NCBI GenBank assembly: GCA_028714535.1
Contig: JAQTME010000002.1
Span: 1 to 64,000, forward strand
DNA: 64,000 bases
Direction: 5' to 3'
Source of the DNA: Candidatus Iainarchaeum sp.
Lineage (GTDB): Archaea; Micrarchaeota; Micrarchaeia; Anstonellales; Bilamarchaeaceae
Of this stretch, positions 1-9,757 are shown one piece after another. Numbering within the stretch: the stretch's first letter is position 1; each line of letters starts with the position of its first letter. Below the pieces are notes generated by a model. The model was not told the DNA's origin and did no database searches. It worked only from the letters and a program-made list of their open reading frames with translations. Both the position numbers and the translations under genes were made by a program.

Positions 1-91
1 CGGGCCCGCGCTATTCCCCCAGCAAGAAGAAAAATGCCTAAACACTCCCGTCTGGGCGAATGATTTTATATTGCCGTGCAGAATCCAGCTT

Positions 92-1465
92 ATGCCGGAG
101 CGGAGCATAAGCGTCATAATCCCAGCCCTCAATGAGGAACGGACCATCGCGGCCACTGTCTCAGCATCGCTCAAAGCGCGCGGCATAGCCGAGGTCCTGG
201 TGGTGGATGACAAATCAACGGACAGGACCGTGATGCTGGCGAGGCGTGCCGGCGCCACGGTCATAACCAGCGGGATAAAGGGCAAGGGCGCTTCCATGCA
301 GGATGGCCTTGCGGCGGCCAAGGGCGACATAATAGTTTTCGTGGATGCCGACATAAAGAATTTCAGCACCGGCATCATAGACGCAGTGACCCAGCCCCTG
401 CTTGAGGACCGCTGCGACTTCGTGAAGTCCGCATACGGCCGGAAGAGCGGCCGGGTGACTGAGCTGCTTTGCAAGCCACTGCTCGCAGAGTTGTTCCCGT
501 CCCTGCTGTCCTTTAAACAGCCCCTCAGCGGCATTATAGCCGGCAAGAAGAAATTTTTCATGAAGGCCAACTTCGAGAACGACTATGGCGTGGACGTGGG
601 CATACTCATAGACATGGTCAATGCCGGCGCCAGGGTGATGGAAGTCGACGTCGGCTACATAGCGCACAAGATGAAGGCGTGGCGGCAGCTCGGCGGCATG
701 GCCCAGGAGGTAGCACGGTCCATCATCAAGCGGGCCAGCATCACGAACAAGGTTGTGCAGAACGGCATAGTCGCAGAGGCATCCCTCATCGGAGGCATGC
801 TTGCCAAGGGGCCTGAGGTCGCATTCCCCATGGAGAAGGTCGCATTCCTGGACATCGACGGCACGGTCCTGAAGGACCGCTTCATCTATTCGTTCGCCCG
901 CGCAAAAGGTTTCACTGACGACCTGGTTTCTGCAGTATCCTCCTCTGCCGACCCATATGCACGGACACGCTCCATCGCATCCCTCATGCGCGGCTTCTCC
1001 AGAGACGACGTCACATTCTTCGCCAGGCACATGCCATTCAGCAGGGGCGCCGGGCGGCTGATTGCAAACCTCCGAAGGCACGGCTACCTCACGGTCCTGA
1101 TGAGCGACGGCTATGAGAGCGTGGCATACGAAGTGGCTGAACTGGTGCATGCAGACAGGGTGATAGCCAACCGCCTCCACTGGAACAGTGGCTTGTGCAC
1201 GGGGGCCATAGACATCAACCCCCTTTACCTTCCCTCGGCCGAGGGCTGCACGCACCACCCCGTATGCAAGCTCACGGCCGCCATGCGGTTCTGCCGCATG
1301 CACAGCGTGGATTTCGAAAAAACGTTCGCGATAGGCGACAGCGACAACGACCGGTGCCTGCTGCGCTTTGCCAATGTCAGCTATGCATACCTGCCAGCCA
1401 GCGATGAGGTGGCATCCGCCGCGAAATATGTGATAAACGACCTGGCAGACGTGAAGGTTTTCTGA
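92..1465 (+). CDS. Bifunctional family 2 glycosyltransferase fused to HAD-superfamily (SerB-like) phosphatase
   Basis: N-term SVIIPALNEERTIAATV...VDDKSTDRT...VDADI (GT2 fold); C-term VAFLDIDGTVLKDRF...SDGYESVAYEVAE...AIGDSDNDRCLL (HAD motifs). Start likely at MPERSISV. Confidence 0.8.
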   Translation: MPERSISVIIPALNEERTIAATVSASLKARGIAEVLVVDDKSTDRTVMLARRAGATVITSGIKGKGASMQDGLAAAKGDIIVFVDADIKNFSTGIIDAVTQPLLEDRCDFVKSAYGRKSGRVTELLCKPLLAELFPSLLSFKQPLSGIIAGKKKFFMKANFENDYGVDVGILIDMVNAGARVMEVDVGYIAHKMKAWRQLGGMAQEVARSIIKRASITNKVVQNGIVAEASLIGGMLAKGPEVAFPMEKVAFLDIDGTVLKDRFIYSFARAKGFTDDLVSAVSSSADPYARTRSIASLMRGFSRDDVTFFARHMPFSRGAGRLIANLRRHGYLTVLMSDGYESVAYEVAELVHADRVIANRLHWNSGLCTGAIDINPLYLPSAEGCTHHPVCKLTAAMRFCRMHSVDFEKTFAIGDSDNDRCLLRFANVSYAYLPASDEVASAAKYVINDLADVKVF

Positions 1466-1495
1466 CTTCCCGGGCTTCCAGGCCGGCTGCCGGCC

Positions 1496-3946
1496 CTACC
1501 ATTTCCGCTGCTCTGCCAGCGCGTAGGCGTAATGCTTGACCCATTCGGTGATGAAGAAGAACATCACAGTCCAGCCCCAGAGGAACAGGACCAGCCAGAA
1601 GCTTATGGGGGTCACGAAAACCCCCAGGAGCGCCATGCACGTGGCGAGCAGCTGGGTGCCAACAACGGCGCATAGCAGCGCCCTTGAAGGCGGAGTCCCT
1701 TTCAGGACCGGCCCTTTGTTGCGCGCGTGGAACAGCATCAGGTGGCCCGAGAGCGAGAGCTTGAGGAACAGGAAAGTCTGTATGACCTCTATGGAGAACC
1801 CGAGCACGAAAGATACCAGGCAGAGGAGTGTCGCGCTGCTGACAAGCCCGACCAATCCCAGTGCCGAAGAAACGCCCAGCAGGCGCTTGACCCGCCATCT
1901 CTCAGGATAGGTCGCATTGTTCACGTTGTCCGTGGCCATCGCCAGGATGGGGATATCGTTCAGCACCGAGAGCAGGACCAGCTGGAGCGGGGTGAGCGGG
2001 AAGAAGCCGAAGATGATTATCGCGAAGGGCACCAGGAACAGCACCCTGAACGTCTCGGCCAGGCGGTACGTCACGTAATGATACATGCGCTTGTAGATGG
2101 CCCGCCCCTCCGCTATGCCGTCCACGATGACCGATAATCCGGGGCGGGTCAGCACCAGGTCCGCCGCAGACCTGGCGACCTCGTTGGCGCCTGACACCGC
2201 GATGCCCACCGCCGCCCGCTTGAGCGCAGGGGCGTCGTTGACCCCGTCTCCGGTCACCGCTACGACCTGGCCGCCGGCCTGGAGGGCCTCGACGATCTCG
2301 AATTTCTGGGCGGGAATGACCTCGCTGAAGATGGTGGTCGCCCGTATCTTCATTGCGCCCGCGGTCCCTTTGAGGGCAGCGATGGCAGCGGAAGTCAGCT
2401 CAGTCCCCTTCATGCCGATGCGGGCGGCGATATTGCGTGCTGCTGCGGAATGGTCTCCGGTGACCATGCGGACCTGGACGCCCATCTCCCCGGCCCTCTT
2501 TATCGTCGCTGCGGCATCCTGGCGCGGCTGGTCTGAGAGGGCGATCAGCCCGAGCAGGGTGGCTCCGCTCTCATCAAGCGTTTTGAGCTGCATGTGGGGC
2601 CCGTCGATCTGTTCGGCTGTCATGCCCTTGACTGCGATTCCGAGACTGCGGAAACCCTGGCCGGCAAACCGCTCCATCTGGGAAAGTGCGGCATTTCTCG
2701 CCTTGGAATCGGCTTTGCAGAGTTCCAGTACCTTCTGCGGCGCACCCTTGATTGCCAGTTTGTAAGACTGTGTTTTCTCATTGTACAGGACCACGGTGGC
2801 CCGCTTACGGTCTCCGTCTGCGGGGATGTACCTGATGCGTTTCCATCCATCCAGCAGGCCAGGCGACTTTTGTGCGTAGCCGGAAATGGCCGCATCTATC
2901 GGATCGGAAGAACCTTCCGGCATGCAGGAGGCTGCAGAACTCACCAGGGTAGCTTCCGTGCAGTCGTGCGTCCAGACCGAGCCTACAGCCAACTTGTTCT
3001 CCGTGAGCGTGCCGGTTTTATCCGAGCATATGACCGTGACTCCTGAAAGCTCCTCCAACGAGCTGAGCTGGCGCACCACCACGCCTGCCTTGGCCAGGCG
3101 CATCGCGCCGACGGCCATTATGGTGGCCAGCACCGCGGGCATGGCCGCGGGGACCGAAGCCACCAGGAGGGTGAGGGCCAGCAGGGCGGTCTCACTAAGC
3201 GGATACTGCCGGGCCACCCCGACCGTGACCACTACTGCAGAGCCGATGACTGCCAGCACCACCAGATACTGGCCTATCTTGAGGGTTGATTTGTCCAGGC
3301 TGCCCATTGGCCGCTGGGCCTGGGCCAGCTGCGCAGTCCGCCCGAACGTGGTGTTTACGCCTATGAGCGCTACGATGCCCTGGGCATGGCCCCGCTGCAC
3401 CAGGGACGCGGCATATGTAAGCCCCCCGGCTCCGCAAGCCACCGGAAGGCTCTCCCCGGTGAGCGTGGACTGGTCCACTTCCACTTCCCCATCGATTATC
3501 TTGATGTCCGCGGGAACAACGTCGCCGCCATCCAATTCGACCAGGTCGCCAACGACGAGCTCCGCGGCAGGGCGGCGGCTCCAGAGGCCGTCCCGCCTGA
3601 CCCGCGCGGTGACCCCGATCTCCCGTGAAAGTTCGGCCAGCGCTCCGTCTGCCTTGCGTTCTATATAGATGCCTATGGCGCTGTTGAGCAGGTAAAGGAA
3701 GAGGATGACGACCGCATCCTCTACATTGCCGATCCACGCTGAGAGCAGCCCGGCAGCCAGCAGGACCAGGGAGATGGGGGCGATCAGATGCGCCAGGACC
3801 TTGCGCCAGAGGGGCGTGCGCTTCTCGGGGATGGAATTAGGGCCGTCCCGCAGCAGCCGTTCGCGTGCCTGCGCCCCGGTCAGGCCCTGCTCGGAGAAAG
3901 ATAGCGCGGTTTTGACTTCCTCCACCCCGGCTGTCTTGAAGTCCAT
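1496..3946 (-). CDS. P-type ATPase, plasma-membrane proton pump-like (P3A)
   Basis: DQSTLTGESLPV, CSDKTGTLTENKLAV, VTGDGVNDAPALKRAAVGIAVSGA; overall layout resembles P3A H+-ATPases. Confidence 0.85.
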   Translation of the reverse strand: MDFKTAGVEEVKTALSFSEQGLTGAQARERLLRDGPNSIPEKRTPLWRKVLAHLIAPISLVLLAAGLLSAWIGNVEDAVVILFLYLLNSAIGIYIERKADGALAELSREIGVTARVRRDGLWSRRPAAELVVGDLVELDGGDVVPADIKIIDGEVEVDQSTLTGESLPVACGAGGLTYAASLVQRGHAQGIVALIGVNTTFGRTAQLAQAQRPMGSLDKSTLKIGQYLVVLAVIGSAVVVTVGVARQYPLSETALLALTLLVASVPAAMPAVLATIMAVGAMRLAKAGVVVRQLSSLEELSGVTVICSDKTGTLTENKLAVGSVWTHDCTEATLVSSAASCMPEGSSDPIDAAISGYAQKSPGLLDGWKRIRYIPADGDRKRATVVLYNEKTQSYKLAIKGAPQKVLELCKADSKARNAALSQMERFAGQGFRSLGIAVKGMTAEQIDGPHMQLKTLDESGATLLGLIALSDQPRQDAAATIKRAGEMGVQVRMVTGDHSAAARNIAARIGMKGTELTSAAIAALKGTAGAMKIRATTIFSEVIPAQKFEIVEALQAGGQVVAVTGDGVNDAPALKRAAVGIAVSGANEVARSAADLVLTRPGLSVIVDGIAEGRAIYKRMYHYVTYRLAETFRVLFLVPFAIIIFGFFPLTPLQLVLLSVLNDIPILAMATDNVNNATYPERWRVKRLLGVSSALGLVGLVSSATLLCLVSFVLGFSIEVIQTFLFLKLSLSGHLMLFHARNKGPVLKGTPPSRALLCAVVGTQLLATCMALLGVFVTPISFWLVLFLWGWTVMFFFITEWVKHYAYALAEQRKW

Positions 3947-4156
3947 GAAAGAATATTACGGTTGTATGCTTATAAACGTCTTAGACCCGGAGGGGTAGCC
4001 CACATCGCACCTGCAGCTCCTCGATTTTTGGGGCAGGGATATGCGAGGGGGGCCTAGGCTAAGCGAAGGGTATCCACTTATGCACCCAAATAGCACCCCC
4101 GGGATGCGACCGACTGCGGTCGTCCATCCCCTGGGCTTCGCTCACGTCGTTCGCTA

Positions 4157-4229
4157 CGCCCCGGGGAGGATTCGAACCTCCGGCCTGCTGATTAACAGTC
4201 AGCCGCTCTACCGACTGAGCTACCGAGGC
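4157..4229 (-). tRNA. tRNA-Asn (anticodon GTT)
   Basis: Reverse strand GCCTCGG...CTGACTGTTAATCAG...GGTTCGAATCC...CCGGGGC forms a cloverleaf with complementary 7-bp acceptor ends; no encoded CCA. Confidence 0.93.
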
Positions 4230-4272
4230 AAAACAGAATAAGGTCGCTTGTTATCGAAACGTGTTTAAAAAA

Positions 4273-5328
4273 CTACACCTTCTGGCCGAGCGCCCTGTCC
4301 ATGGCTTCCTTCGCGGTTTCCAATATTATCTGCACCAGGCGGTCGTAGGTGCCTCTTACGACCGCGCCTGCCTTGTCGCGATGCCCGCCGCCGAGCATGT
4401 TCTCCGGCATGCCGCACTTCCTGCTCGTCTCCCTCGCGATATCGCTGGCGTAGACGCCCTGGCCGGCATCCTGGTTCCTGACGCGGTAGGAGACCTTGTA
4501 GACGTTCTCGTCCGCGGTCTGGCCGCTTCCGACCTCGCATAATATGGCAGTGACCGATACGTTCATGTCCCTGAGCATGCTGGCCATTATGGCCGGGTTC
4601 TCCAGGCAGCTTTCCCCGATGGCTATGAGCCTGTCCCGGTATATCTCCGTCCTTATGTACCTCATCTCATCGAGGATTACCTTCAGGTCGTGCGCCCCCA
4701 GGGGAGGATAGGCGAGCAGGTCCAGGGTTTTCTTGTCCTCCCCGCATATGGCCGCCAGCCTCTCGAACAGCGGCAGCGTGTCCTTGTCAACGTCATTCAG
4801 CTTCTCGCTGTCCCCGGCTATGCCCACGGCCAGCGCCAGGGCCATCTCGGGGTCTATGGCCTCCGCCGGTATCAGCGAGGCGATTATCTGGCATCCCGCC
4901 ACCGCCTTCCTCACTATCTTCATCCGCGCTTCCAGCGGCGGGTTGTTGACCAGGTGGTGGTCTATGACGGCCAGGACATCCGTCTTCTTGCATCCGGTCA
5001 GCAGCGATGGCGTGCCGGTGTCAACGACAATCAGCGGGCGCGCGTCAGATGCCGATATGTCCCTCCACCCCTTGAGCGCCATGCCGAGCCGCTCCACCAG
5101 CGGGTCGGTCAGGTGCGTGGTCCTGCCGGTCACTATGTCCACGGGCGCGCCTGGCTTCTCCAGGTGCCTTTTGAGAGCGTATGCGCCGCCGAGCCCGTCC
5201 ACGTCCGGCGTGTCGTGGGTGGTTATTATCGCGCCTTCCTTGGCCACGATTTTCGCTATCCGCCGGAAGTGATTCCTGTCGGTGGGGCCTGCAGCACCGC
5301 CTATATAGCCTGGTTTCTCCACCCTCAT
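4273..5328 (-). CDS. DHH/DHHA1 family phosphoesterase (RecJ/NrnA-like)
   Basis: TTHDTPDVDGLGGAYAL, VVDTG, VIDHH, C-terminal GGGHRDKAGA motif. Confidence 0.8.
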   Translation of the reverse strand: MRVEKPGYIGGAAGPTDRNHFRRIAKIVAKEGAIITTHDTPDVDGLGGAYALKRHLEKPGAPVDIVTGRTTHLTDPLVERLGMALKGWRDISASDARPLIVVDTGTPSLLTGCKKTDVLAVIDHHLVNNPPLEARMKIVRKAVAGCQIIASLIPAEAIDPEMALALAVGIAGDSEKLNDVDKDTLPLFERLAAICGEDKKTLDLLAYPPLGAHDLKVILDEMRYIRTEIYRDRLIAIGESCLENPAIMASMLRDMNVSVTAILCEVGSGQTADENVYKVSYRVRNQDAGQGVYASDIARETSRKCGMPENMLGGGHRDKAGAVVRGTYDRLVQIILETAKEAMDRALGQKV

Positions 5329-5379
5329 ATACAGTATTATGCCGCCTAGTGTTTTTAAATAGTTGCAAAAAGAGGTTTT

Positions 5380-5511
5380 TTACGCTTCCTCGCACTCGCT
5401 CCAGCCGCACGATTCGCATTCTATGCAGCCTTCGCTGTGGCTGAGTTTGCTCTTGCAGACCGGGCAGAGGCCCTTGCTTATCAGTTCCCGGGCCTCCTCG
5501 CTGTTCTTCAT
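5380..5511 (-). CDS. 43-aa zinc-ribbon miniprotein (NrdJ C-terminus-like)
   Basis: Hand translation MKNSEEARELISKGLCPVCKSKLSHSEGCIECESCGWSECEEA*; ATGA overlap with the stop of the upstream ORF; below the ORF-track length cutoff. Confidence 0.75.
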   Translation of the reverse strand: MKNSEEARELISKGLCPVCKSKLSHSEGCIECESCGWSECEEA

Positions 5512-5882
5512 TTGCCCCCCAGTATCGTCTTGAGGCCCCGTATGAGCCCCTCGGACTTTGCCTTCCAGCCCATCAGGAAGCCCTGCAGGCCGTCCATGTT
5601 GCCCAGTTTCATGAGTATCTTGTCTGCCGCGGTGATGATCTTGCTGTTGGTGTCGAGGCCGGGCACCTGGAAAAGCGTCGCAAGCAGGTCTGTTATGCCC
5701 CTCCTGGTGAAAACCGGCTTGCCGTCCCTCTGCTTGGTCACCCAGTCGCTTACGAACTCTTTTGCCTCGCCCGTCTTGAGGAAATCCTCGGCGCTGGATG
5801 ATTTCTGCTGCCCGACCGGCTTCTGCGCGGCCTTCGGCTCCTCGTCCTCCTTGAACGCGCTTTTGAACTGGCCCAGGAACAT
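5508..5882 (-). CDS. Hypothetical protein (124 aa), coupled to zinc-ribbon miniprotein
   Basis: ORF with ATGA overlap to the downstream Zn-ribbon ORF. Confidence 0.6.
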   Translation of the reverse strand: MFLGQFKSAFKEDEEPKAAQKPVGQQKSSSAEDFLKTGEAKEFVSDWVTKQRDGKPVFTRRGITDLLATLFQVPGLDTNSKIITAADKILMKLGNMDGLQGFLMGWKAKSEGLIRGLKTILGGK

Positions 5883-5929
5883 GAGGTTAAAACTCGTGGT
5901 AGCTTTTTAAAGGTATTTATGGGCCAACG

Positions 5930-6463
5930 TCAGAGGCCGAGCAGCTCCAGTATCTTCCCGGTCTTGAACTTCCGGTCATCCACCTTCTTGTCCAGCCTGA
6001 CCACCTCGACCCCCTTCGGCCTGAGGAACTCCTTCTGGTCATAGCCGTAGACTATGACGTCGGGCTGCACGAAATCGAGCATCATCTCCGGCCGGTCGAA
6101 CCCTGATACCGCGACGTCCACCGCCTTGAGCGACTCCACCAGCATCCTTCGGTATTCCTGCGGATGGACCGGCGTCCTGCCCTTCTTCATTATGTGCTCG
6201 TCCATGGCCAGGGCCACAACCAGCACGTCGCCGTGCGTCTTCGCCTCGGCCAGCGTCACGATGTGGCCGATGTGCAGGACGTCGAACACCCCGCCGGTCA
6301 GCACCACGCGTATCTTCTCCCGCGCGCCGTTGCGCAGGAAGAACCTGCCCTTTATCTCGACCAGGAGTTTTTTCTCATCGTCAGGCAGGAAATGGTACAC
6401 GTCCTCTGGTATGCCGCCGTACTGGAGCTGCATCACGTAAAGCCTCTTCACCGCCTCCTTCAC
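5930..6463 (-). CDS. Cytidylyltransferase-like nucleotidyltransferase (FAD synthase/RibL-like)
   Basis: VVLTGGVFDVLHIGHIVTLAEAK...; real start probably GTG at 6463, overlapping the aminotransferase stop (GTGA). The longer ORF N-terminus is out-of-frame sequence of the upstream gene. Confidence 0.75.
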   Translation of the reverse strand: MKEAVKRLYVMQLQYGGIPEDVYHFLPDDEKKLLVEIKGRFFLRNGAREKIRVVLTGGVFDVLHIGHIVTLAEAKTHGDVLVVALAMDEHIMKKGRTPVHPQEYRRMLVESLKAVDVAVSGFDRPEMMLDFVQPDVIVYGYDQKEFLRPKGVEVVRLDKKVDDRKFKTGKILELLGL

Positions 6464-7686
6464 AGGCACCCCTCCAGTATCGCCAGCCCCTTCTCCGCCT
6501 CGCCCTTCGTCAGGGTGAGCGGGGGCGATATCCTGACGACCGATTCGCCGGCGGGCAGGAGCAGCAATCCATCCTCCATCGCCTTGCGCACTATCCTGTC
6601 GCGCTCCACCCTGTCGCATATCTCCACGCCTATCATGAGCCCGAGCCCGCGCACGTCCACGATGGCGTCGCCCTTCATGGACTCCAGCCCCTTCATGATT
6701 ATCTTCCCTATGCGCACGGCGTTGTCGCCCAGCTTCTTCCGCTTCATGTACTCCAGCGCAGCGATGCCGCCCGCGCAGGCGAGCAGGTTGCCGCCGAAGG
6801 TGTTCGCGTGCGCGCCCTGCGGCCAGTCCATTACCGCGTCCGTGGATACCATGGCGCCGAGCGGCACCCCGCCGCCTATCGCCTTGCTGAGCGAGACTAT
6901 GTCCGGCTTCACGCCGAAATTCTCTATCGCGAGGAACTTCCCGGTCCTGAAGCAGCCCGCCTGAACCTCGTCGTCGCAGAGCAGCGCGCCGTATTCGTTG
7001 CACAGCTTCCTCACGCCCTTTACGAAACTGGCTGGCGGGACCACGTAGCCCCCTTCGCCCTGTATGGGCTCCAGGAAAACCGCGGCCAGGTCGCCCCTCA
7101 TGGTGTTCATCCTGTCCTCGAGCAGGCCGAGGCAGTGCTGCGCGCACTCTTCCGGCTCCATTCCCATGCGGAACGCATACGGATATGGGGTGTGCACCAC
7201 CGGAAGGAAGGGGCCGAACCTGCCCCTCTGCACCGGTTTCGAGTTAGTCATTGAAAGGGCGCCCATGGTCCTCCCATGGAACGCGCCCTGGAACGCTATC
7301 ACCCAGGTCCTGTCGCTGTGCCAGCGGGCCAGCTTGTAGGCGGCCTCGACGCTCTCTGTGCCCGAGTTGCACAGGAAGACCTTCTGGAAGCCGGGCATGA
7401 GCCCGAGCAGCGTCTCCGCGAGGCGCACCGGCGTCTCGGCGTAGAAGTCCGAGAAGGCCGCGTGTATGCCGTATTTTATCTGCCTTAGCATCGCCTTCCT
7501 GATGACCGGGCTGTCATGGCCGATGCTGCTCACCGCGATGCATGCGGTGAAATCGAGATAGCGCTTCCCGTCCACGTCCCAGAGGTGGCAGCCGGAGCCC
7601 TTCTGGAACACGAACGGCAGCTCGCGCGTGAGCGATGGCGAGATGACCTTCCGGTCCCTTGCGATTATATCAGAAGATTTAGACAT
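6460..7686 (-). CDS. Class III PLP-dependent aminotransferase (omega-aminotransferase)
   Basis: LCNSGTESVEAAYKLAR, FQGAFHGRTMGALSMT, EPIQGEGGYVVPP, DDEVQAGCFRTGK, SLSKAIGGGVPLGAM. Confidence 0.9.
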   Translation of the reverse strand: MSKSSDIIARDRKVISPSLTRELPFVFQKGSGCHLWDVDGKRYLDFTACIAVSSIGHDSPVIRKAMLRQIKYGIHAAFSDFYAETPVRLAETLLGLMPGFQKVFLCNSGTESVEAAYKLARWHSDRTWVIAFQGAFHGRTMGALSMTNSKPVQRGRFGPFLPVVHTPYPYAFRMGMEPEECAQHCLGLLEDRMNTMRGDLAAVFLEPIQGEGGYVVPPASFVKGVRKLCNEYGALLCDDEVQAGCFRTGKFLAIENFGVKPDIVSLSKAIGGGVPLGAMVSTDAVMDWPQGAHANTFGGNLLACAGGIAALEYMKRKKLGDNAVRIGKIIMKGLESMKGDAIVDVRGLGLMIGVEICDRVERDRIVRKAMEDGLLLLPAGESVVRISPPLTLTKGEAEKGLAILEGCL

Positions 7687-7687
7687 G

Positions 7688-9148
7688 TCATTCCCCCGCG
7701 TCTATCTGCGCCTTCTGCAGCTTCCCTGAATAATCTATGTATACGGTCTTCAGGTGCGAGAACTCGTCTATGCCTGTTATCCCGGCCTCGCGCGTGTGCC
7801 CCGTGGCCTTCACGCCCCCGAAAGGCAGGTGCACCTCGGCCCCTATGGTGCTCGCATTGACGTATGTGATGCCGGCCTCTATGCCGGATATCGCCCTGAG
7901 CGCGCTGTTCACGTCCCTGGTGTATATGGAGGAGCTAAGCCCGTACTCCACCGAGTTGGCGATGTCTATGGCATCGTCCAGGCCGCCGCACTCCAATACG
8001 GAGAGCACAGGCCCGAATATCTCCTCGCGCGCGATGCGCATGCCCCTGTCCGCATCGTCGAAAATCGTCGGCCTGTAGAAGAACCCCCTGCCGGGCGGCC
8101 TTTTCCCGCCGCACACCAGCTTGGCGCCCTCCTTCCTGCCGATGTCCACGTATCCCTCTGTTTTCTCAACCGCAGCCATGTTGATGAGCGGGCCGACGTC
8201 GGTCGTCTTCGCCACGCCAGGGCCGAGCCTCAGCCGCTCAGCCCTCCGCACGAGCTCGGCCACCAATTTTTTCCTTATGGCCCTGTGCGCTATCACCCTG
8301 CTCGCGGCCGTGCACCTCTGGCCGGTGGTGCCGAAGGCGCCCCATATTATGCCCTCCACCGCGAGCCCCAGGTCGGCGTCGTCCATGACTATCACCGGGT
8401 TCTTGCCGCCCAGCTCCAGCCCGACCTTCTTCAGGCCCGCGTTCTTCGTTATCCACTCGCCCGTGGCCTTGGAGCCTGTGAATGAGATGCCGCCTACCCT
8501 CCTGTGCCTGACAATCGCCTCGCCGACGTCAGCGGCCGAGCCGGTCACGAGATTGACCACGCCGTCCGGCACGCCGGCGCGCAGCAGTATGCGCACGAGC
8601 TCGTAGGCGCACAGCGGCGTGTCGGAGCTCGGCTTGAAGACCGCGGTGTTGCCGCAGACGAGCGCCGCGGACAGCTTCCACGCCGGTATCGCTATCGGGA
8701 AGTTCCACGGCGTTATCAGCCCCATGACGCCCACAGGCCTCCGCACTGTCATGGCGAACTTGCCCTTCAGCTCGCTCGTGGTCGTGTTGCCGAAAAGCCG
8801 CCTGCCCTCGCCTGCGAAATACTCGAAGACGTCGATGGCTTCCTGCACGTCGCCCAGGGCCTCGGGCATGACCTTGCCCATCTCGGTTGCCACGAGCGTG
8901 CCCAGCCGTTCCTTCTCCTTCCTGAGGATGTCGGCCGTCCTCTGCAATATGCGGCCCCTTTTCGGAGGCGGCGTCTCGGACCATGATTTGAGCGCGCCTT
9001 CGGCCGCGTCCACCGCCCTGTCCACGTCCCCGGCGCTTCCGGCCGGGAACCTGGCCATCACCTGCCCGGTCGCGGGGTTGAGGTCGTTGAAATAGCCGTC
9101 TCCCCCGACCCACTCCCCCCCGATGTGCATGCGATAGGCCTGGACCAT
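7688..9148 (-). CDS. NAD(P)-dependent aldehyde dehydrogenase
   Basis: [59 protein letters not shown]. Confidence 0.92.
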   Translation of the reverse strand: MVQAYRMHIGGEWVGGDGYFNDLNPATGQVMARFPAGSAGDVDRAVDAAEGALKSWSETPPPKRGRILQRTADILRKEKERLGTLVATEMGKVMPEALGDVQEAIDVFEYFAGEGRRLFGNTTTSELKGKFAMTVRRPVGVMGLITPWNFPIAIPAWKLSAALVCGNTAVFKPSSDTPLCAYELVRILLRAGVPDGVVNLVTGSAADVGEAIVRHRRVGGISFTGSKATGEWITKNAGLKKVGLELGGKNPVIVMDDADLGLAVEGIIWGAFGTTGQRCTAASRVIAHRAIRKKLVAELVRRAERLRLGPGVAKTTDVGPLINMAAVEKTEGYVDIGRKEGAKLVCGGKRPPGRGFFYRPTIFDDADRGMRIAREEIFGPVLSVLECGGLDDAIDIANSVEYGLSSSIYTRDVNSALRAISGIEAGITYVNASTIGAEVHLPFGGVKATGHTREAGITGIDEFSHLKTVYIDYSGKLQKAQIDAGE

Positions 9149-9221
9149 GGAACAGGAAGCCCTCTAAACATTATAAATGTTTGGCGAGAGAATGAAACTA
9201 AGCAGAGGCAGAGGGAGCCAC

Positions 9222-9716
9222 ATGATTTTGCCGAAACAGCATCTCGAGGAGGCCAGGCCGGTCGACGTCCTCCACCCGTCCCAGTTCCAGCCCGCCGGCA
9301 TCGACGTGACATTGCGCGAGGCGTACCGCTTCCGCTCGGCCGGGAAAATAGACTTCGACAACAAGGAGCGTAAGATAAGCGACGTGGAGCCGCTGCCGTT
9401 CGGCCCCTCGGACGACATCGTCCTCCAGCCGGGCGCATACAAGGTGATGTTCAACGAATACGTCCGCATACCGAAGGACGCGGCCGCGTTCTGCTTCCCG
9501 CGCTCGTCGCTGCTCCGCTGCGGCGTCACGCTGGAGTGCGCCGTCTGGGACCCCGGATACGAGGGAAGGAGCGAGGCGCTCCTCGTCGTCCGCAACGAGC
9601 ACGGCGTCACGCTCAAGCGCAACGCGAAGATAGGCCAGATGGTTTTCCTGAAACTGTCAGAGGCGGCAAAAACCCTCTACGAAGGCGTCTACAAGGGCGA
9701 GAACAAGGAAAAGTGA
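9222..9716 (+). CDS. dCTP deaminase / dUTPase family protein
   Basis: MILPKQHLEEARPVDVLHPSQFQPAGIDVTLREAYRF...FPRSSLLRCGVTLECAVWDPGYEGR. Confidence 0.8.
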   Translation: MILPKQHLEEARPVDVLHPSQFQPAGIDVTLREAYRFRSAGKIDFDNKERKISDVEPLPFGPSDDIVLQPGAYKVMFNEYVRIPKDAAAFCFPRSSLLRCGVTLECAVWDPGYEGRSEALLVVRNEHGVTLKRNAKIGQMVFLKLSEAAKTLYEGVYKGENKEK

Positions 9717-9757
9717 AACCTCTCCCCCTGCGTTTATCTGTTCTGACCTGAGAAGCC

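Noticed and set aside
215-1303. Long antisense ORF opposite the GT2-HAD gene
   Set aside because: His/Val/Gly/Ala-biased shadow ORF typical of GC-rich DNA; the plus-strand gene has clear domains.
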